Assembly (NCBI RefSeq): GCF_030253575.1 | Contig: NC_080569.1 | Location: 1,694,001-1,758,000, forward strand | Length of the DNA: 64,000 nt | Reading direction: 5' to 3' | From: Rhododendron vialii | Taxonomy: Eukaryota > Streptophyta > Magnoliopsida > Ericales > Ericaceae | Shown here: piece after piece, positions 11,021-22,219 of the stretch | How positions within the stretch are numbered: position 1 is the first letter of the stretch | Layout of the letters: every line of letters begins with the position of its first letter | Program-made: the position numbers and the translations under genes | The notes under the pieces: model-generated | Seen by the model: the letters and a program-made list of their open reading frames with translations, nothing else | Databases searched by the model: none | Told to the model about the DNA's origin: nothing

Positions 11021-14000
11021 TCATAAATGATTAGACATGCCGAGTTCTCGTCGAATGAAACAAAATTGTTCTTCACCAAGGGGTTTTGTGAAAATGTCCG
11101 CCAATTGCTTGTCGGTACTAATAAAGTTAAGTTCAATATCCCCTTTTTGAACATGATCTCTTATAAAATGATGTCTAATCTCAATATGTTTTGTTCGAGA
11201 ATGTTGAATTGGATTCTTGGTTAAGCTAATTGCACTAGTATTATCACATTTAATAGGAATATGATCATATTGCAAATTGAAATCCTCCATTTGTTGTTTG
11301 ATCCACAATATTTGGGCACAACAACTTCCGGCCGCTACATATTCCGCCTCGGCGGTAGATAGAGCTACGGAATTTTGTTTCTTGCTATGCCAAGACACTA
11401 GAGAGTGCCCTAGAAATTGGCAAGTCCCACTTGTACTTTTACGATCAACTTTGAAACCTCCAAAATCCGCATCCGAATAACCAATTAAATCAAATGCAAC
11501 TCCACGTGGATAAAACAATCCTAAGTCATGAGAACCGCCAACATATTTAAAGATACGTTTAATAGCTTTTAAATGCGATTCTTTAGGACATGATTGAAAT
11601 CTAGCACACATGCAAACACTAAACATTATATCCGGTCTACTTGCAGTGAGATAAAGTAATGAGCCGATCATACCTCGATACATCTTTTCATTGACGGCCT
11701 TACCATTCTCATCTTTGTCTAGCTTAGTTGATGTGCTCATTGGTGTGCTCGTTGGCTTTGATCCTTCCATGCCAAACTTCTTAATAAGTTCTTTCGCATA
11801 CTTGGCTTGGTTGATTAGGATCCCCTCATTAGTTTGCTTGATTTGAAGTCCGAGGAAGAAGTTAAGCTCCCCCATCATACTCATTTCAAATTCACCTTGC
11901 ATACACTTAGCAAACTCTTTGCACATATTATCATTAGTGGCACCAAAGACAATATCATCAACATATATTTGAATAATGAGCATATCTTTACCTTTGGCTT
12001 TAATGAAAAGAGTAGTATCAATTTTTCCACGAGTAAAGCCATTGTCAAGCAAGAATGAACTAAGTCTATCATACCATGCACGTGGTGCTTGCTTCAAACC
12101 ATATAAAGCTTTTGAGAGTTTAAAAACATGATCGGGGTATACATGATCTTCAAAGCCGGGAGGTTGTTTGACATAAACTTCTTCATTTATGAACCCATTC
12201 AAAAATGCACTTTTCACATCCATTTGATAAAGCTTGAAATTTTTGAAAGATGCAAAGGCAAGTAATATGCGAATAGCCTCTAATCTAGCTACCGGTGCAA
12301 AAGTTTCTTCAAAATCAATACCTTCTTCTTGATTATAACCTTGAGCAACAAGTCTAGCTTTATTCCTAACAATATTTCCGGATTCATCTAGCTTGTTACG
12401 AAAAACCCATTTAGTACCTATAATAGTGTGATCAAGAGGCTTAGGTACTAATGCCCAAACTTTATTCCTTTCAAATTGATTTAACTCATCTTGCATGGCC
12501 AAAATCCAATTTTCATCATCTTGAGCTTCCGGAAAGTTTTTAGGCTCAATTTGAGAAACAAAAGCTTGATTTTCACAAAAATTTCTATGAGACGAGCGAG
12601 TGGTTACCCCTTTCGAAACTTCTCCAAGAATCAAGTCCTTTGGATGGTTTTGCACGAATCTCCAATCCTTGGAAAGATCTTGGTTGTCTCCCATGGCATC
12701 TTGAGGTTGATTAATAACTTCATCTTCTTTGATTTGAGAGCTTTCTACTTGAGTATCACCATCAACTTTTTCTTGAATTGTCAAGTCATGAATCTTATGT
12801 GTAATCTCTAAGTCATCATTATCAACAACATCCTTAGTAGCACAAGGATTAGATTCATCAAAGGAAACGTGAATAGATTCTTCAACAAGATTAGTGCGCT
12901 TATTATAAATTCTATATGCTTTGCTAGTAAGAGAGTAACCAATAAAGATGCCTTCATCCGATTTTGAATCAAATTTACCCAAGTTATCTTTTCCATTGTT
13001 TAATACATAACATTTACAACCGAAGGCATGAAAGTAATTAATGTTGGGTATTCTACCATTCCAAAGCTCATAAGGAGTTTTCTTGAGGATAGGCCTAATT
13101 AAAACTCGATTCAAAATATAGCATGAGGTATTAACGGCTTCCGCCCAAAAATATTTTGGCAAAGAGTTTTCACAAAGCATAGTGCGGGCCATTTCTTCCA
13201 GAGTACGATTTTTTCTCTCTACTACTCCATTTTGTTGAGGAGTACGAGGTACGGAAAAGTTATGACCAATACCATGTTCATCACAAAACTTTTCATATAA
13301 AGAATTGTCAAGTTCTTTTCCATGATCCGTACGAATGTTAGAAATAACAAAGCCTTTTTCATTTTGAACTCTTCTACAAAGTTTAGTGAAATTAGGATAA
13401 GCCTCATTCTTATGAGCTAGGAACATCACCCATGTATATCTAGAGAAATCATCAACAACAACAAGACAATAATAGTTTCCACAAAGACTTGGAGAGCGAG
13501 TTGGTCCAAACAAATCCATATGAAGTAATTGCAAAGGTCTAGTAGTTGAAACAACATTTTTGGACTTAAAAGAAACCTTGGTTTGTTTTCCTTGTTGGCA
13601 AGGACCACAAAGTCTATCTTTTTCAAATTTGATTTTAGGAAGACCTTTTACCAAATTTTTTCTAGAGAGTTTTGAAATAGCATCCATACTTGCATGTCCT
13701 AGGCGCCTATGCCAAAGCCAACTATTTTCACTCAAAGCGGAAAAGCATTTTATATCACAATTACTTAAATCATTGAGATTAAAAACATATACATTTTCAA
13801 ATCTTTGTCCAACGAAGAGTGTCTTGTTGCTTTTGTCATTTTCAATGATACATTTGGATTTTTCAAAGGTAACACGATTTCCTCTATCACATAATTGACT
13901 TATGCTAAGAAGATTGTGTTTTAAACCATTAACAAGTAAAACATCTTCAATAATAGGAGAATTACCTATATTGCCGATTCCTATGATTTTACCTTTGTTG

Positions 14001-14134
14001 TTGTCTCCAAATGTGACATGTCCACCATCTTTAGACGAAAGAGAATTGAAAGCCCTCTTGTCACCGGTCATGTGTCTTGAACATCCACTATCAAGGTACC
14101 AACTTCCTTCCTTGAGAGAACTTTTGAAGCATAC
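11021..14134 (-). CDS. pol: Copia pol: protease, integrase, RT, RNase H
   Basis: Open frame of 1,037 codons plus stop from 14134, where it follows a TAG at 14137-14135; first internal ATG is at 14071. Upstream of that ATG the aspartic protease motif (W-Y-L-D-S-G-C) is visible. Numbered from the ATG: GAG-pre-integrase WLWHRRLGH at ~118-126 with a CX2C partner at ~155-158; integrase DD35E triad at D186, D249, E285; [12 protein letters not shown] core; RT block KWVFRNKL and the catalytic YVDDI; RNase H end with [10 protein letters not shown] and [10 protein letters not shown]. The domain order (integrase before RT) defines Ty1/copia. No internal stops or frameshifts over 3.1 kb, so the enzymes look intact. 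The boundary with gag lacks a shared frame. Confidence 0.95.
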   Translation of the reverse strand, partial: VCFKSSLKEGSWYLDSGCSRHMTGDKRAFNSLSSKDGGHVTFGDNNKGKIIGIGNIGNSPIIEDVLLVNGLKHNLLSISQLCDRGNRVTFEKSKCIIENDKSNKTLFVGQRFENVYVFNLNDLSNCDIKCFSALSENSWLWHRRLGHASMDAISKLSRKNLVKGLPKIKFEKDRLCGPCQQGKQTKVSFKSKNVVSTTRPLQLLHMDLFGPTRSPSLCGNYYCLVVVDDFSRYTWVMFLAHKNEAYPNFTKLCRRVQNEKGFVISNIRTDHGKELDNSLYEKFCDEHGIGHNFSVPRTPQQNGVVERKNRTLEEMARTMLCENSLPKYFWAEAVNTSCYILNRVLIRPILKKTPYELWNGRIPNINYFHAFGCKCYVLNNGKDNLGKFDSKSDEGIFIGYSLTSKAYRIYNKRTNLVEESIHVSFDESNPCATKDVVDNDDLEITHKIHDLTIQEKVDGDTQVESSQIKEDEVINQPQDAMGDNQDLSKDWRFVQNHPKDLILGEVSKGVTTRSSHRNFCENQAFVSQIEPKNFPEAQDDENWILAMQDELNQFERNKVWALVPKPLDHTIIGTKWVFRNKLDESGNIVRNKARLVAQGYNQEEGIDFEETFAPVARLEAIRILLAFASFKNFKLYQMDVKSAFLNGFINEEVYVKQPPGFEDHVYPDHVFKLSKALYGLKQAPRAWYDRLSSFLLDNGFTRGKIDTTLFIKAKGKDMLIIQIYVDDIVFGATNDNMCKEFAKCMQGEFEMSMMGELNFFLGLQIKQTNEGILINQAKYAKELIKKFGMEGSKPTSTPMSTSTKLDKDENGKAVNEKMYRGMIGSLLYLTASRPDIMFSVCMCARFQSCPKESHLKAIKRIFKYVGGSHDLGLFYPRGVAFDLIGYSDADFGGFKVDRKSTSGTCQFLGHSLVSWHSKKQNSVALSTAEAEYVAAGSCCAQILWIKQQMEDFNLQYDHIPIKCDNTSAISLTKNPIQHSRTKHIEIRHHFIRDHVQKGDIELNFISTDKQLADIFTKPLGEEQFCFIRRELGMSNHL

Positions 14135-14147
14135 CTACAATAGCACA

Positions 14148-15794
14148 TCAATTCTTGACTTTTGGTACCCAAATCATCTTGGGTCCTTGAAGGTTAGCAT
14201 TGATACGGTTCTTAGGAACCCAAACCTTTTTTGCATTAGAAGATGAGTATCCTTTCATAGGACATGTAGGAGAAATATGACCAATTTTACCACAATAATG
14301 ACATGTCAATTTAGAATGGCTAGAAGGAGGAACATCTTTTTCAAAAAGATTTTTGTGTTGAGTGGGATTATAACCAATTCCGGCCTTGTGAAAAGAAACC
14401 ATTTGTTTTCCAAGAAGAATGTCTAAACTTTCTTTTCCATTAGTGAGTTTTGAAAGAGAATTAGTTAAATCATCAATTTGTTTTTCTAAAGATTCGTTTT
14501 TGGAAGTATCCTTCAAATACTCTTTTTCTTTTGCCAAAGAGGTTCTTAAACTTTCATTTTCTTCCTCCAAAATATCTTTCTCTTCAATTAAATCATCCAT
14601 TTCTAGTGAGAGATCTTTAGCAACCTTTTTAAGAAATTTGTTTTTAGAAACAACCTTTTCAAATTCTACTTTCAACTCTTTATAGGCAATAAACAATTCA
14701 TCAAAGGAATAGGATGAGTCGAGATCTACCTCGTTTTCTTCGATGGCCATGAAACACAAGTTAGCGACCTCTTGTTGCTCATCGTCCTCATCGGAGCTAC
14801 TATCGTCACTATTGTCCCATGTGGCCATCATAGCTCTCCTTTTGTCCTTCTTTGAATATTTTTTGGCATATGGACATTCACTTTTGATGTGGCCGGGCTT
14901 CTTGCACTCGTAGCAAATGATTGGATCCTTTTTACTATTTTCTTCTTTGCCTCCATCTTTTCTTGAAAATCCTCTGCCTTTGTGAGATGCTCTATTTTTG
15001 AGGAGTTTCTTGAACGTTTTTGTGATGAGCGCCATTTCATCATCCTCACTTTCGTTGCTTGAATCCTCCTTGCTTTTTGATTTGCTTGTTGTACTTTTGA
15101 AGGCAAGATCTTTAACTTTCTTCTCTTTTTCACCCTTGAGGTTGTGATGCATTTCCTCCGTCATGAGAGATCCCATGAGCTTGTCCATCGTGTATGTTGA
15201 GAAATCTTTGGATTGTAGGATGATGGAGGTGGTAGTGTCCCAATTGGTTGGCATGGAACGGAGCACCTTCCTTGTCATTTCGGATTGACTGTAAATCTTT
15301 CCAAGAGCTTTTAAACCGTTAGTAATACTAGCAAATCTAGCAAACATTTGAGATATAGATTCATCCGGTTTCATTTTGAAGAGCTCATAGCTATGCACAA
15401 GAATATCAATTTTGGACTCCTTAACTTGACTATCTCCTTCATGTGACATTTCTAACTTATCCCATATTTCTTTAGCCGATTCACATGCGGAAACACAATC
15501 ATATTCATTGGGAGTAATAGCACAAAAAAGAAGGTTCATAGCTCTATAGTTCTTTTCTATTGAAGCCTTTTCCAAATGACTCCACTCATAATCTGGTTTA
15601 GGCATAGTCTCTTCTCCAACTTTCTTAGTAGGAATAATGGGACCATTTTTGATAATTTTCCATAGATCATAATCCGTGGATTGAATAAAGATCATCATTC
15701 TATTTTTCCAATGAGAGTAATTTTCTCCGGTGAACAAGGGAGGTCTATTGGACGATTGACCTTCGATACAAGAAACATTACTAGTGGTTGCCAT
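14148..15794 (-). CDS. gag: Copia gag polyprotein (capsid/nucleocapsid)
   Basis: 548-aa structural protein of the retrotransposon particle. The N-terminus (RPPLFTGENYSHWKNRM near residues 17-33) is the conserved copia gag start, followed by a UBN2/retrotran-gag-type helical region to about residue 220. A zinc knuckle CX2CX4HX4C lies at about residues 294-307, a Lys/Glu-rich coiled-coil-like stretch at about 355-450, and a second knuckle of the same spacing at about 498-511. ATG lies 58 bp inside the primer site and no better start is visible. The frame stops just before the protease, and pol is in another frame, so the usual single gag-pol frame is broken here. Uninterrupted otherwise. Confidence 0.95.
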   Translation of the reverse strand: MATTSNVSCIEGQSSNRPPLFTGENYSHWKNRMMIFIQSTDYDLWKIIKNGPIIPTKKVGEETMPKPDYEWSHLEKASIEKNYRAMNLLFCAITPNEYDCVSACESAKEIWDKLEMSHEGDSQVKESKIDILVHSYELFKMKPDESISQMFARFASITNGLKALGKIYSQSEMTRKVLRSMPTNWDTTTSIILQSKDFSTYTMDKLMGSLMTEEMHHNLKGEKEKKVKDLAFKSTTSKSKSKEDSSNESEDDEMALITKTFKKLLKNRASHKGRGFSRKDGGKEENSKKDPIICYECKKPGHIKSECPYAKKYSKKDKRRAMMATWDNSDDSSSDEDDEQQEVANLCFMAIEENEVDLDSSYSFDELFIAYKELKVEFEKVVSKNKFLKKVAKDLSLEMDDLIEEKDILEEENESLRTSLAKEKEYLKDTSKNESLEKQIDDLTNSLSKLTNGKESLDILLGKQMVSFHKAGIGYNPTQHKNLFEKDVPPSSHSKLTCHYCGKIGHISPTCPMKGYSSSNAKKVWVPKNRINANLQGPKMIWVPKVKN

Positions 15795-15837
15795 GGATCT
15801 TAACTCTTAGATGGTTAAATCTACAAACAAGAGCCGA

Positions 15838-15850
15838 GGCTCTGATACCA
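15838..15850 (-). other. Primer binding site, initiator tRNA-Met
   Basis: Minus-strand TGGTATCAGAGCC starts two bases inside the 5' LTR end. This is the standard copia primer site matching the 3' end of initiator tRNA-Met. Confidence 0.95.
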
Positions 15851-15852
15851 AT

Positions 15853-17016
15853 TGTTACCCAAATTATGCAACCTAGAGGGGGGGTGAATAGGATTGCTAG
15901 TAATAATTACCAATAAAAATTTATCTCTAACAATATATGCAAACAATAAGTATGCAATCAAAATAGAGAGATAGAGAGATAGAACCCGTTTATAGTGGTT
16001 CGGTCCGGATTTGTCCACGGTCCGGCCCTACTCCACTTCTCCTCAAGCAATTACTTGAAGGTTAGACTAATCTTTAAAAGATTACAACTTGTAAGTCTTG
16101 CGGGTGCTTACAAGAACCGAATGCCTCTAGCTTTCCCGAGGAGCTAGCACAACCGCAAGAATTTTCTCCGAAAACTTCTCAAAAACAATAACACCCAAAT
16201 TCCAACCCGAATTTGGTCTTCTAAGCTTTCAAGTGTTTGACTCAAACACTCACTTAGGAAATACAAGTATGTGAAGAAGGTATGAAAATTATCGCTCACG
16301 ACTTGTACAAATTTTCTCTCAAGAATAGTATGAAAGTGGAAGAACAATGAGAATTTTTGGCTTTGATCTTTTGAGAATTTGCTCTTGCAATAATATGGAA
16401 TGTTGTAGCTTGTGTGTATTCTCATTAATGAGTTCTTGATGCCTTATATAGCCATCCATATGCTTCCTAGCCGTTGGAAACTAGCCGTTGGAAACTAGCC
16501 GTTTGAAACTAGCCGTTGGAAACTAGCCGTTTGAAACTAGCCGTTGGAAACTAGCCGTTGGAACTAGCCGTTGGAAACTAGCCGTTGGAAACTAGCCGTT
16601 GGAAACTAGCCGTTGGAAACTAGCCGTTTGAAACTAGCCGTTGGAAACTAGCCGTTGGAAACTAGCCGTTTGAAACTAGCCGTTTGATAGAGTGGTCATC
16701 CGGGTGGTCGTCCGGTTGTCACAGCTTTCTGTTCAGACAGCCGGCTTGTCAGCCGGTTCGTCAACCTGTGGCTCACAATTTCATCTAAATAAACCGTTAA
16801 AGCATGTATTGAGCTCAATAAAGTCTTTGTGAATATAAATCATGAATCCAAGAGACTTTATGCTATATTTCAAGGTTACGAAAATATTTAGTTCGGGAAT
16901 CGACTTTTCGATAATTTTGAATTTGCCGAATAAAAATATCATTGAATTAATCATCAAAATAATTAATAGAGATGCATATAAATTTTCACAAATTATAATG
17001 CATACATTTTTCAACA
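15853..17016 (-). repeat. 5' LTR of the copia element
   Basis: TG...CA termini and same length as the other LTR; every stretch compared by eye is identical. Read on the minus strand it has a U3 with a 14-bp tandem array, then a TATA box TATATAAGG at 16450-16442, then R/U5. Confidence 0.95.
16468..16687. repeat. 14-bp tandem array, copy in the 5' LTR
   Basis: Same 16-unit array with the same order of G/T variant units as in the other LTR, showing that both derive from one template in the last round of reverse transcription. Confidence 0.95.
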
Positions 17017-17021
17017 CTTAG

Positions 17022-18891
17022 AATACATCAATTTTTTTTTCTAGATATTAAGTATATTGATGTATTTACACGTATGGTACCATGAATAATTAACCTTAGA
17101 ACATTTGTTTATTTTGATACTAATTATAAGTATTTGGGTGTCACGTACCTAAACTCTTGGCTACATTTTATTTCAAGAACGTTTCAAAAAAAAAAAAACT
17201 ACTGTATTTTGTTTCTGTGAGTTACCAAATCGATTCCACTCGTTAAGATGAATTACAAAATATAATCTACTACTTTAATTCAAAATCTAGAAAAATATAA
17301 ATTTTTTTTTTTAAAAAAAAAAGTAGGGATTAGTTGGTGCAGAGGTGTAAATAATATGACGAAAATAGCCTTTAGTTCATGCACGAAGGAAGGAAGGAAA
17401 CGAAAAACAAAAGCAAGCAAAACATAAATAAAGGAGGTGTTCCTACGTAACTGACGTGCGTCCCCCCTTCACTTCTCACGTGCCGTCTGTTCCTCTCCTT
17501 GTCCTTATTCTCCACTCCCACTAAAAATTCGTCCATTCATTTGCTTTACGTCATCCAACGCCTCCAGCCGAATAAGCCGTTCCCCACTTGTTCAGGGGCC
17601 CACTTGTGTTGATGTGTGGGCTCGATTACTGTGCAGTGAATATGAATTATTCATTTATTTTTATGGTCCCAACAACGTCATGGAATGCATCAATCCTCTA
17701 ATGGGAATCCATTACAGTACAATTCTTTAGTGAAAAATCACCGAACAAGAATTTCTTTCATAGTTTGGCCTCTCTCTGATTTTGTTTTCTGGCTTTGACA
17801 CTGAGAGTCGAACGTTAAATCCCACGCTTCAAAAGATCGCTACATGATGGTTGAGCCAAACTCCGAGAATGGGCAATAAAGATATGAGCAAAAACTCTAG
17901 AACTACACTTAAATGAATTAACAAACAGACACTCACATAAATATGTGGAGTGGTTAACACACTACACACCCGTGTATCTGCTGGTCCGACACATTTATGC
18001 ATGTGAGTGTTTGTGTATTTATGCGGGGAAAGATTACAATGCACATTCTTTATTTGGATATATATCATATGCACCCCTAAAAATGTTATAATTATAGAGA
18101 AAATGTTACGAATCGTATTGCTAAAAAGTTACGGATCGTATAACGGTTACGAGATACATCAAAATGTTATGAATCATAATGAAAATGTTACGAATCGTAC
18201 TGTTGAAAAGTTATAAATTATAGAATAAAAATTACGAAACACGCTAAAATGTTATGAATGAATCATAAAATAGATGCATATGATATACTCTTTTAAGAGA
18301 TGTCTATTGTAGACTTTTACATTTATGCGAGCGTGTTTTGAACGTGATTCTACACTTGTTTCTTGTTTGTATGATAGCTAGCTAGGCTCAGGAGCTCTAC
18401 GTTTAATTAAGCTTGCTAGCCGTTACTGATCGATCAGTACTTGCTGATTAATCCCCCGCGTAACCTGCCCTTTCTTGTGCAGTTTTGCAGGAGTAGTACT
18501 GTACAGCTCAAACCCGTATGTCAAACGCAAACCCCTCTCCCTTTCTCTCTCTCTCTCTCTCAATGTGGAGTAATGATTCAGTGGTGCAAGATCACGTCTC
18601 ACCCCAAGACCATTTAATTACAACATATTCTTATGGAATACAAACACTAACTAGCTAGCTATTTACGGGTGATAGTGCAGACATCGAGCCAATATCATTA
18701 CAGAAGTAGTAACACATAAAAAATGAACCAGAATTCTTCGAAAAATACCTTATAAACAACAGCTTCATAGGAAAGTGTGTAACATAGTACTCCAGTAAAA
18801 TCAAAATCTGGTGTTTAAGAAGAATTCCACGTGGCATGATGTAATTGGCAACTCTACCAACTCTGTCGCCTTGTTAACTCTACCAAAACGT

Positions 18892-18893
<2 letters not shown>
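17022..18893. other. Intergenic region upstream of the SWEET gene
   Basis: No gene recognised. Contains poly-A/T tracts, a TIR-bearing MITE (18.03-18.31 kb) and short CT repeats near 18,550. CACGTG-like and TGACG-like motifs occur but are not distinctive. Confidence 0.6.
18034..18312. mobile_element. MITE with ~40-bp inverted termini
   Basis: Left terminus TACAATGCACATTCTTTATT and the inverse of the right terminus CTACAATAGACATCTCTTAA pair over about 40 bp ending in CATATGCA. The interior is a degenerate repeat of ATGTTACGAATCRTA-like units. A truncated relative lies near 33.23-33.32 kb. Confidence 0.65.
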
Positions 18894-18932
<39 letters not shown>

Positions 18933-18946
18933 CGTGCTTATATAAA
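18894..18946 (+). promoter_or_regulatory. SWEET core promoter: CT tract and TATA box
   Basis: A (CT)n tract (~18894-18926) is followed by TATATAAA at 18939-18946, 90 bp before the ATG at 19036. No ATG intervenes. Confidence 0.6.
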
Positions 18947-19035
18947 TGTAGGGGATGCAAAGAGTTTCCTAAGCTCTTTCTGTTTAGCCCCTTCCCACCT
19001 AAAGGAGAAAAGAGCTTCACGTACGTACACCAACA

Positions 19036-19084
19036 ATGGCACTTCTAACTGCTCTTCACATGGCCTCTGTCTTTGGCATTCTAG

Positions 19085-19135
<51 letters not shown>

Positions 19136-19253
19136 GAGTACTAATTAATGCTGCTTTCTGGTCACCTAAATTAAGGCCCCTAACTTAAACTTGTTTCTGT
19201 CATTCCCATAGGCAACATCGTCTCATTTATGGTGTTCTTGGCACCAGTGTAAG

Positions 19254-19296
<43 letters not shown>

Positions 19297-20528
19297 GCAC
19301 ACATATGTGTACGTGGATATCCTATTGACGATGAATATTAACACAAAGCTAGTTTCTTGATATTTCTCGTGATCATCAGGCCAACATTCTACAAGATATA
19401 CAAGAAGAAATCAACACAAGGATTCCAGGCCATACCCTATTCAGTTGCACTTTTCAGTGCCGTGCTGCTTTTGTACTACGCATTTCTAAAGAAGAGCAAT
19501 GGGCTTATGATAATTACTATCAACTCCATTGGATGTGCCATTGAAGCCACCTATCTCACTATCTTCATCATCTATGCAACAAAGGAGTCCAAGGTACGTA
19601 CCTACTTCCATTTATATCCATGCCTACAAGTTCTTCGAGATTTTTTGCTAAAAAAATTCTCTTTTTTTTTTAAACTACTAATTGTATAGTTTTTTGTACC
19701 ATACTTCAGATATATACGACGAAGCTGCTACTATTGTTCAACGTAGGAGCATGCGGTTTGATCATGCTCGGCACATCCCTCTTCTCGAAAGGGGATACGA
19801 GAATCTCAGTCGTCGGTTGGATTTGTGCAGTTTTTTCTGTCTGCACTTTTGTTGCCCCTCTTAGCATCATGGTACTCTTTAATTATAACCTAACATCCGC
19901 TTAATTTGTTTGCTTTTGTTATGTATGCCAACAAGAAATTTACTACTCAACTTATTCTTCCGGTTCGCAAGTCCTAACTTTTTGTGATTTTTCCAGAGAC
20001 TGGTCATAAAGACTAAGAGCGTCGAGTACATGCCATTCGCGCTCTCGTTTTTCCTCACGCTCTGCGCTGTCATGTGGTTCTTTTACGGCTTTTTGATACA
20101 CGACTATTTCATTGCAGTAAGTTCCCAAAACCCTAAAACCTTGGAGGAGTATTAACCTACTTGCAAAAAATTTACTGTATTTACACGACGAGAAATCCGA
20201 TTAATTTGTTTAAATTTTTTTATCCGGTTTCTGACTGACTTGGCTTAATTACCAGACGCCGAACATTCTCGGATTTACCTTTGGAGTTGTACAAATGGTG
20301 TTATACCTTATCTACAACAAGAAAACACAGGCTTTGCCGGAAACTAAGGTGCTGGACTTGACCATTGCAATGGAGATGAAGGTGGAATTCAATGAAAAAC
20401 AAAACGGAGAAGACAAGGCAATATTAGACTTGAGTGCCATAATATTGGAAATAGAGGAACTCAAGGAAAAGCAAAACGGAGAAGACAAAGGAAATAAGCC
20501 GATCGAACAGAGCGAATCAAACGTGTGA
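19036..20528 (+). CDS. SWEET: SWEET sugar transporter, clade III-like
   Basis: Bidirectional sugar uniporter (clade III members export sucrose at the plasma membrane). Exons: 19036-19084, 19212-19248, 19380-19593, 19710-19871, 19997-20116, 20256-20528; all GT-AG, phases closing to 284 aa, the normal family length. Seven TMs in two MtN3/saliva triple-helix halves joined by TM4. First half carries [19 protein letters not shown] and [10 protein letters not shown]; second half carries [20 protein letters not shown] and [15 protein letters not shown]. The pocket Asn residues of the family are present (INSIGC and TPNILGF). The tail is cytosolic, Lys/Glu-rich, and contains a near-perfect 9-residue repeat KQNGEDK(A/G). 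Introns 1 and 2 begin with long CT tracts. Clade III is judged from motifs and the tail; the exact ortholog (SWEET10-15) cannot be set. Members of this clade are classic pathogen-induced susceptibility genes. Confidence 0.95.
19089..19135. repeat. (CT)n(CA)n microsatellite in SWEET intron 1
   Basis: Begins 4 bp after the exon 1 donor and fills about a third of the 127-bp intron. Confidence 0.95.
19255..19293. repeat. (CT)n microsatellite in SWEET intron 2
   Basis: Begins within 8 bp of the exon 2 donor, mirroring the arrangement in intron 1. Confidence 0.95.
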
Positions 20529-20680
20529 TAAAAAAAAAAAAAAGGGATACAAGGCATGGGGTTCGATTAAAAAGTGATCAAAACCAGTTTGCAAACTGAT
20601 GGGGAAACAAGAAACCAAGAGGCTTGTATTTGCAATTGAATTGTGAAGAAAGAGATAGCTAGGGGGGTTATTGGGTTAAT

Positions 20681-20686
20681 AATAAA
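20681..20686 (+). terminator. Possible SWEET polyadenylation signal
   Basis: AATAAA about 150 bp after the stop codon, followed by T-rich sequence. Plant signals are loose, so this is tentative. Confidence 0.35.
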
Positions 20687-20978
20687 AATTGTTGTACTGC
20701 TTTTAATATTTTTTGTTTTTGCTTTTGTTTTTTCCTGATTAGGAAAAAAAAGAATTGTTTCAATGGTGGCTTGGAAAGTGTAAAAGGCCAAAAATGCGAA
20801 TGGTAACTGAATAATACTACTGAGTGAAGATACCGTCTCTGCTTGTTAATTTGAAAATAACATATATAATAGACAAAATTATATTTAGTGATCTTAAAAG
20901 TACGTGAATTAGATTTCAGTCGTGAACATGCTACTCTACGTAGTATTTTTTTAGTGTGTACAGGATGCATTTTTTGAA

Positions 20979-21331
20979 GCCTCGTTTGATAACAGTAATA
21001 GTAATAGATGGATGATGAGTTTCGTAAGGAAATGTGATTAGGAGAATTGAGATTGATAATGAGTATGTTGTTTAAGATGAGATTAGATAATAGGATTGAA
21101 TTGATAGAATAAATTGGTAATGAGAAAGAGTTGGTAATGAAAAAGGGGTTAAGATTGGACTACGAATACCAAGTCCCAATGAGTATTTCTAATACCCCAT
21201 ATTGGCCGGTTTGGACATCCCAATAAACTAATAGTCTAGACCTTTTTTTGTTACCAAACAGAATATGAATACTCCAATGGGATTAGTTAGTACTCTAATT
21301 CCAACTCTCAAACCTGTTATTAAACGGGGCC
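20979..21331. mobile_element. MITE with GCCTCGTTTGATAACAG termini
   Basis: Left end GCCTCGTTTGATAACAG pairs with right end CTGTTATTAAACGGGGCC. TGAA precedes and follows the element. A longer imperfect direct repeat (TTTAGTGTGTAC-GGATGCA) also lies outside both ends at ~20950 and ~21336, so the insertion may have been accompanied by a local duplication. Confidence 0.6.
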
Positions 21332-22020
21332 TGAATTTAGTGTGTACGGGATGCAGTCCTTGAATTTTTTTGAACTCATAATAATTTGAATAGTAGTTTA
21401 AATTTTTTTATATAATTATTCAGAATATATAGGCACAGTTCATGACATTGGTTAAAATTTACTATACCATTAAGACAAAAACTCATACAAATATTAGAAA
21501 ATCAAGATTGATGTTATGAATTTATTTGTAGTACTTAATATGGATTTTCACACAAAAGTTATGACTTTGAGATTAGGGAAAATCTTCGATATATACCCCT
21601 TGTTTGGGGTGCCCTTACAACTTTTTGTGGCTCCTTTTAGAAATTTTCACAGCCCGAGATATGAATTTTGTGGTAATTCCTTTATTTTATGACCTTTGTG
21701 GCTTGTGCTATGTAATTTTGTGCGTGGTCGAATCTATGTGAACTTTTGAGGTAGCTTGTAAGAAATTTTATGAGGTCAATTCAATGTACGTATGAATTTT
21801 GTAGATCAAAAAGCTTCCGCAAAACCCATTAATTTTTGTGGTTTGTTTATGAATTTTTTGTGTCTCATACAAAAATATTTTGGCATTCAAATGTGAGATT
21901 TTGTGGTGGGATGCGAATTTTTGTGGCTCAAAATACAAACATGCATACCTCTGGGAGTGTGTGTACCCTAAACTTGTATATGAATTTTTGAACAAAATAA
22001 AATGTATGTTGTATTTCATC
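21332..22020. other. Intergenic, degenerate TTTTGTGG repeats
   Basis: No gene. From about 21,600 to 21,960 a loose repeat of (A)TTTTGTGGCTC/TTATGAATTTTGTGG recurs a dozen times with variable spacing. Probably an old decayed tandem repeat or transposon interior. Confidence 0.5.
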
Positions 22021-22042
22021 TAACGGGCCGGGTGATCAAACA

Positions 22043-22158
22043 AGCCCATGAATTTGAAGGCATTCTATTGGTAACGGGCCTTTCCTCGTCGATTGGCCCA
22101 ATCGAAGTCCAACTTCTCTCTCTCCTCTTCCAAAACACCTCTCTGCAAATTAGGGTTT
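22043..22158 (+). promoter_or_regulatory. Site II and telo-box promoter of the FYV7-like gene
   Basis: GGGCC/GCCCA motifs (22043-22048, 22074-22080, 22095-22100; site II-like TGGGCY on the other strand) precede a telo-box TAGGGTTT at 22151-22158, ~60 bp before the ATG. This pair is well known in promoters of plant ribosome-biogenesis and translation genes and fits the encoded product. Confidence 0.6.
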
Positions 22159-22219
22159 TGGATTGGAAACCCTGCCCTAAAATTCTCGACCCATCGATCG
22201 ATTCTATGTGGAATTCACG

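Larger units (their letters stand above)
7846..17016 (-). mobile_element. Full-length Ty1/copia retrotransposon, Sirevirus-like, minus strand
   Basis: A 9.2-kb element flanked by the 5-bp target duplication CTTAG (7841-7845 and 17017-17021). Both LTRs are 1,164 bp, begin TGTTACCC and end TTTTCAACA. In transcription order (right to left): 5' LTR, tRNA-iMet primer site, gag, pol (protease, integrase, RT, RNase H: copia order), a 2-kb 3' region with several GGGGGAG tracts and an extra ORF, polypurine tract, 3' LTR. The long 3' region, repeated polypurine tracts and a pol end reading [10 protein letters not shown] suggest the Sirevirus (SIRE/Maximus) lineage; this is from memory and not aligned. 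LTR identity points to a very recent insertion. Net length includes a nested 637-bp solo LTR. Confidence 0.97.
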
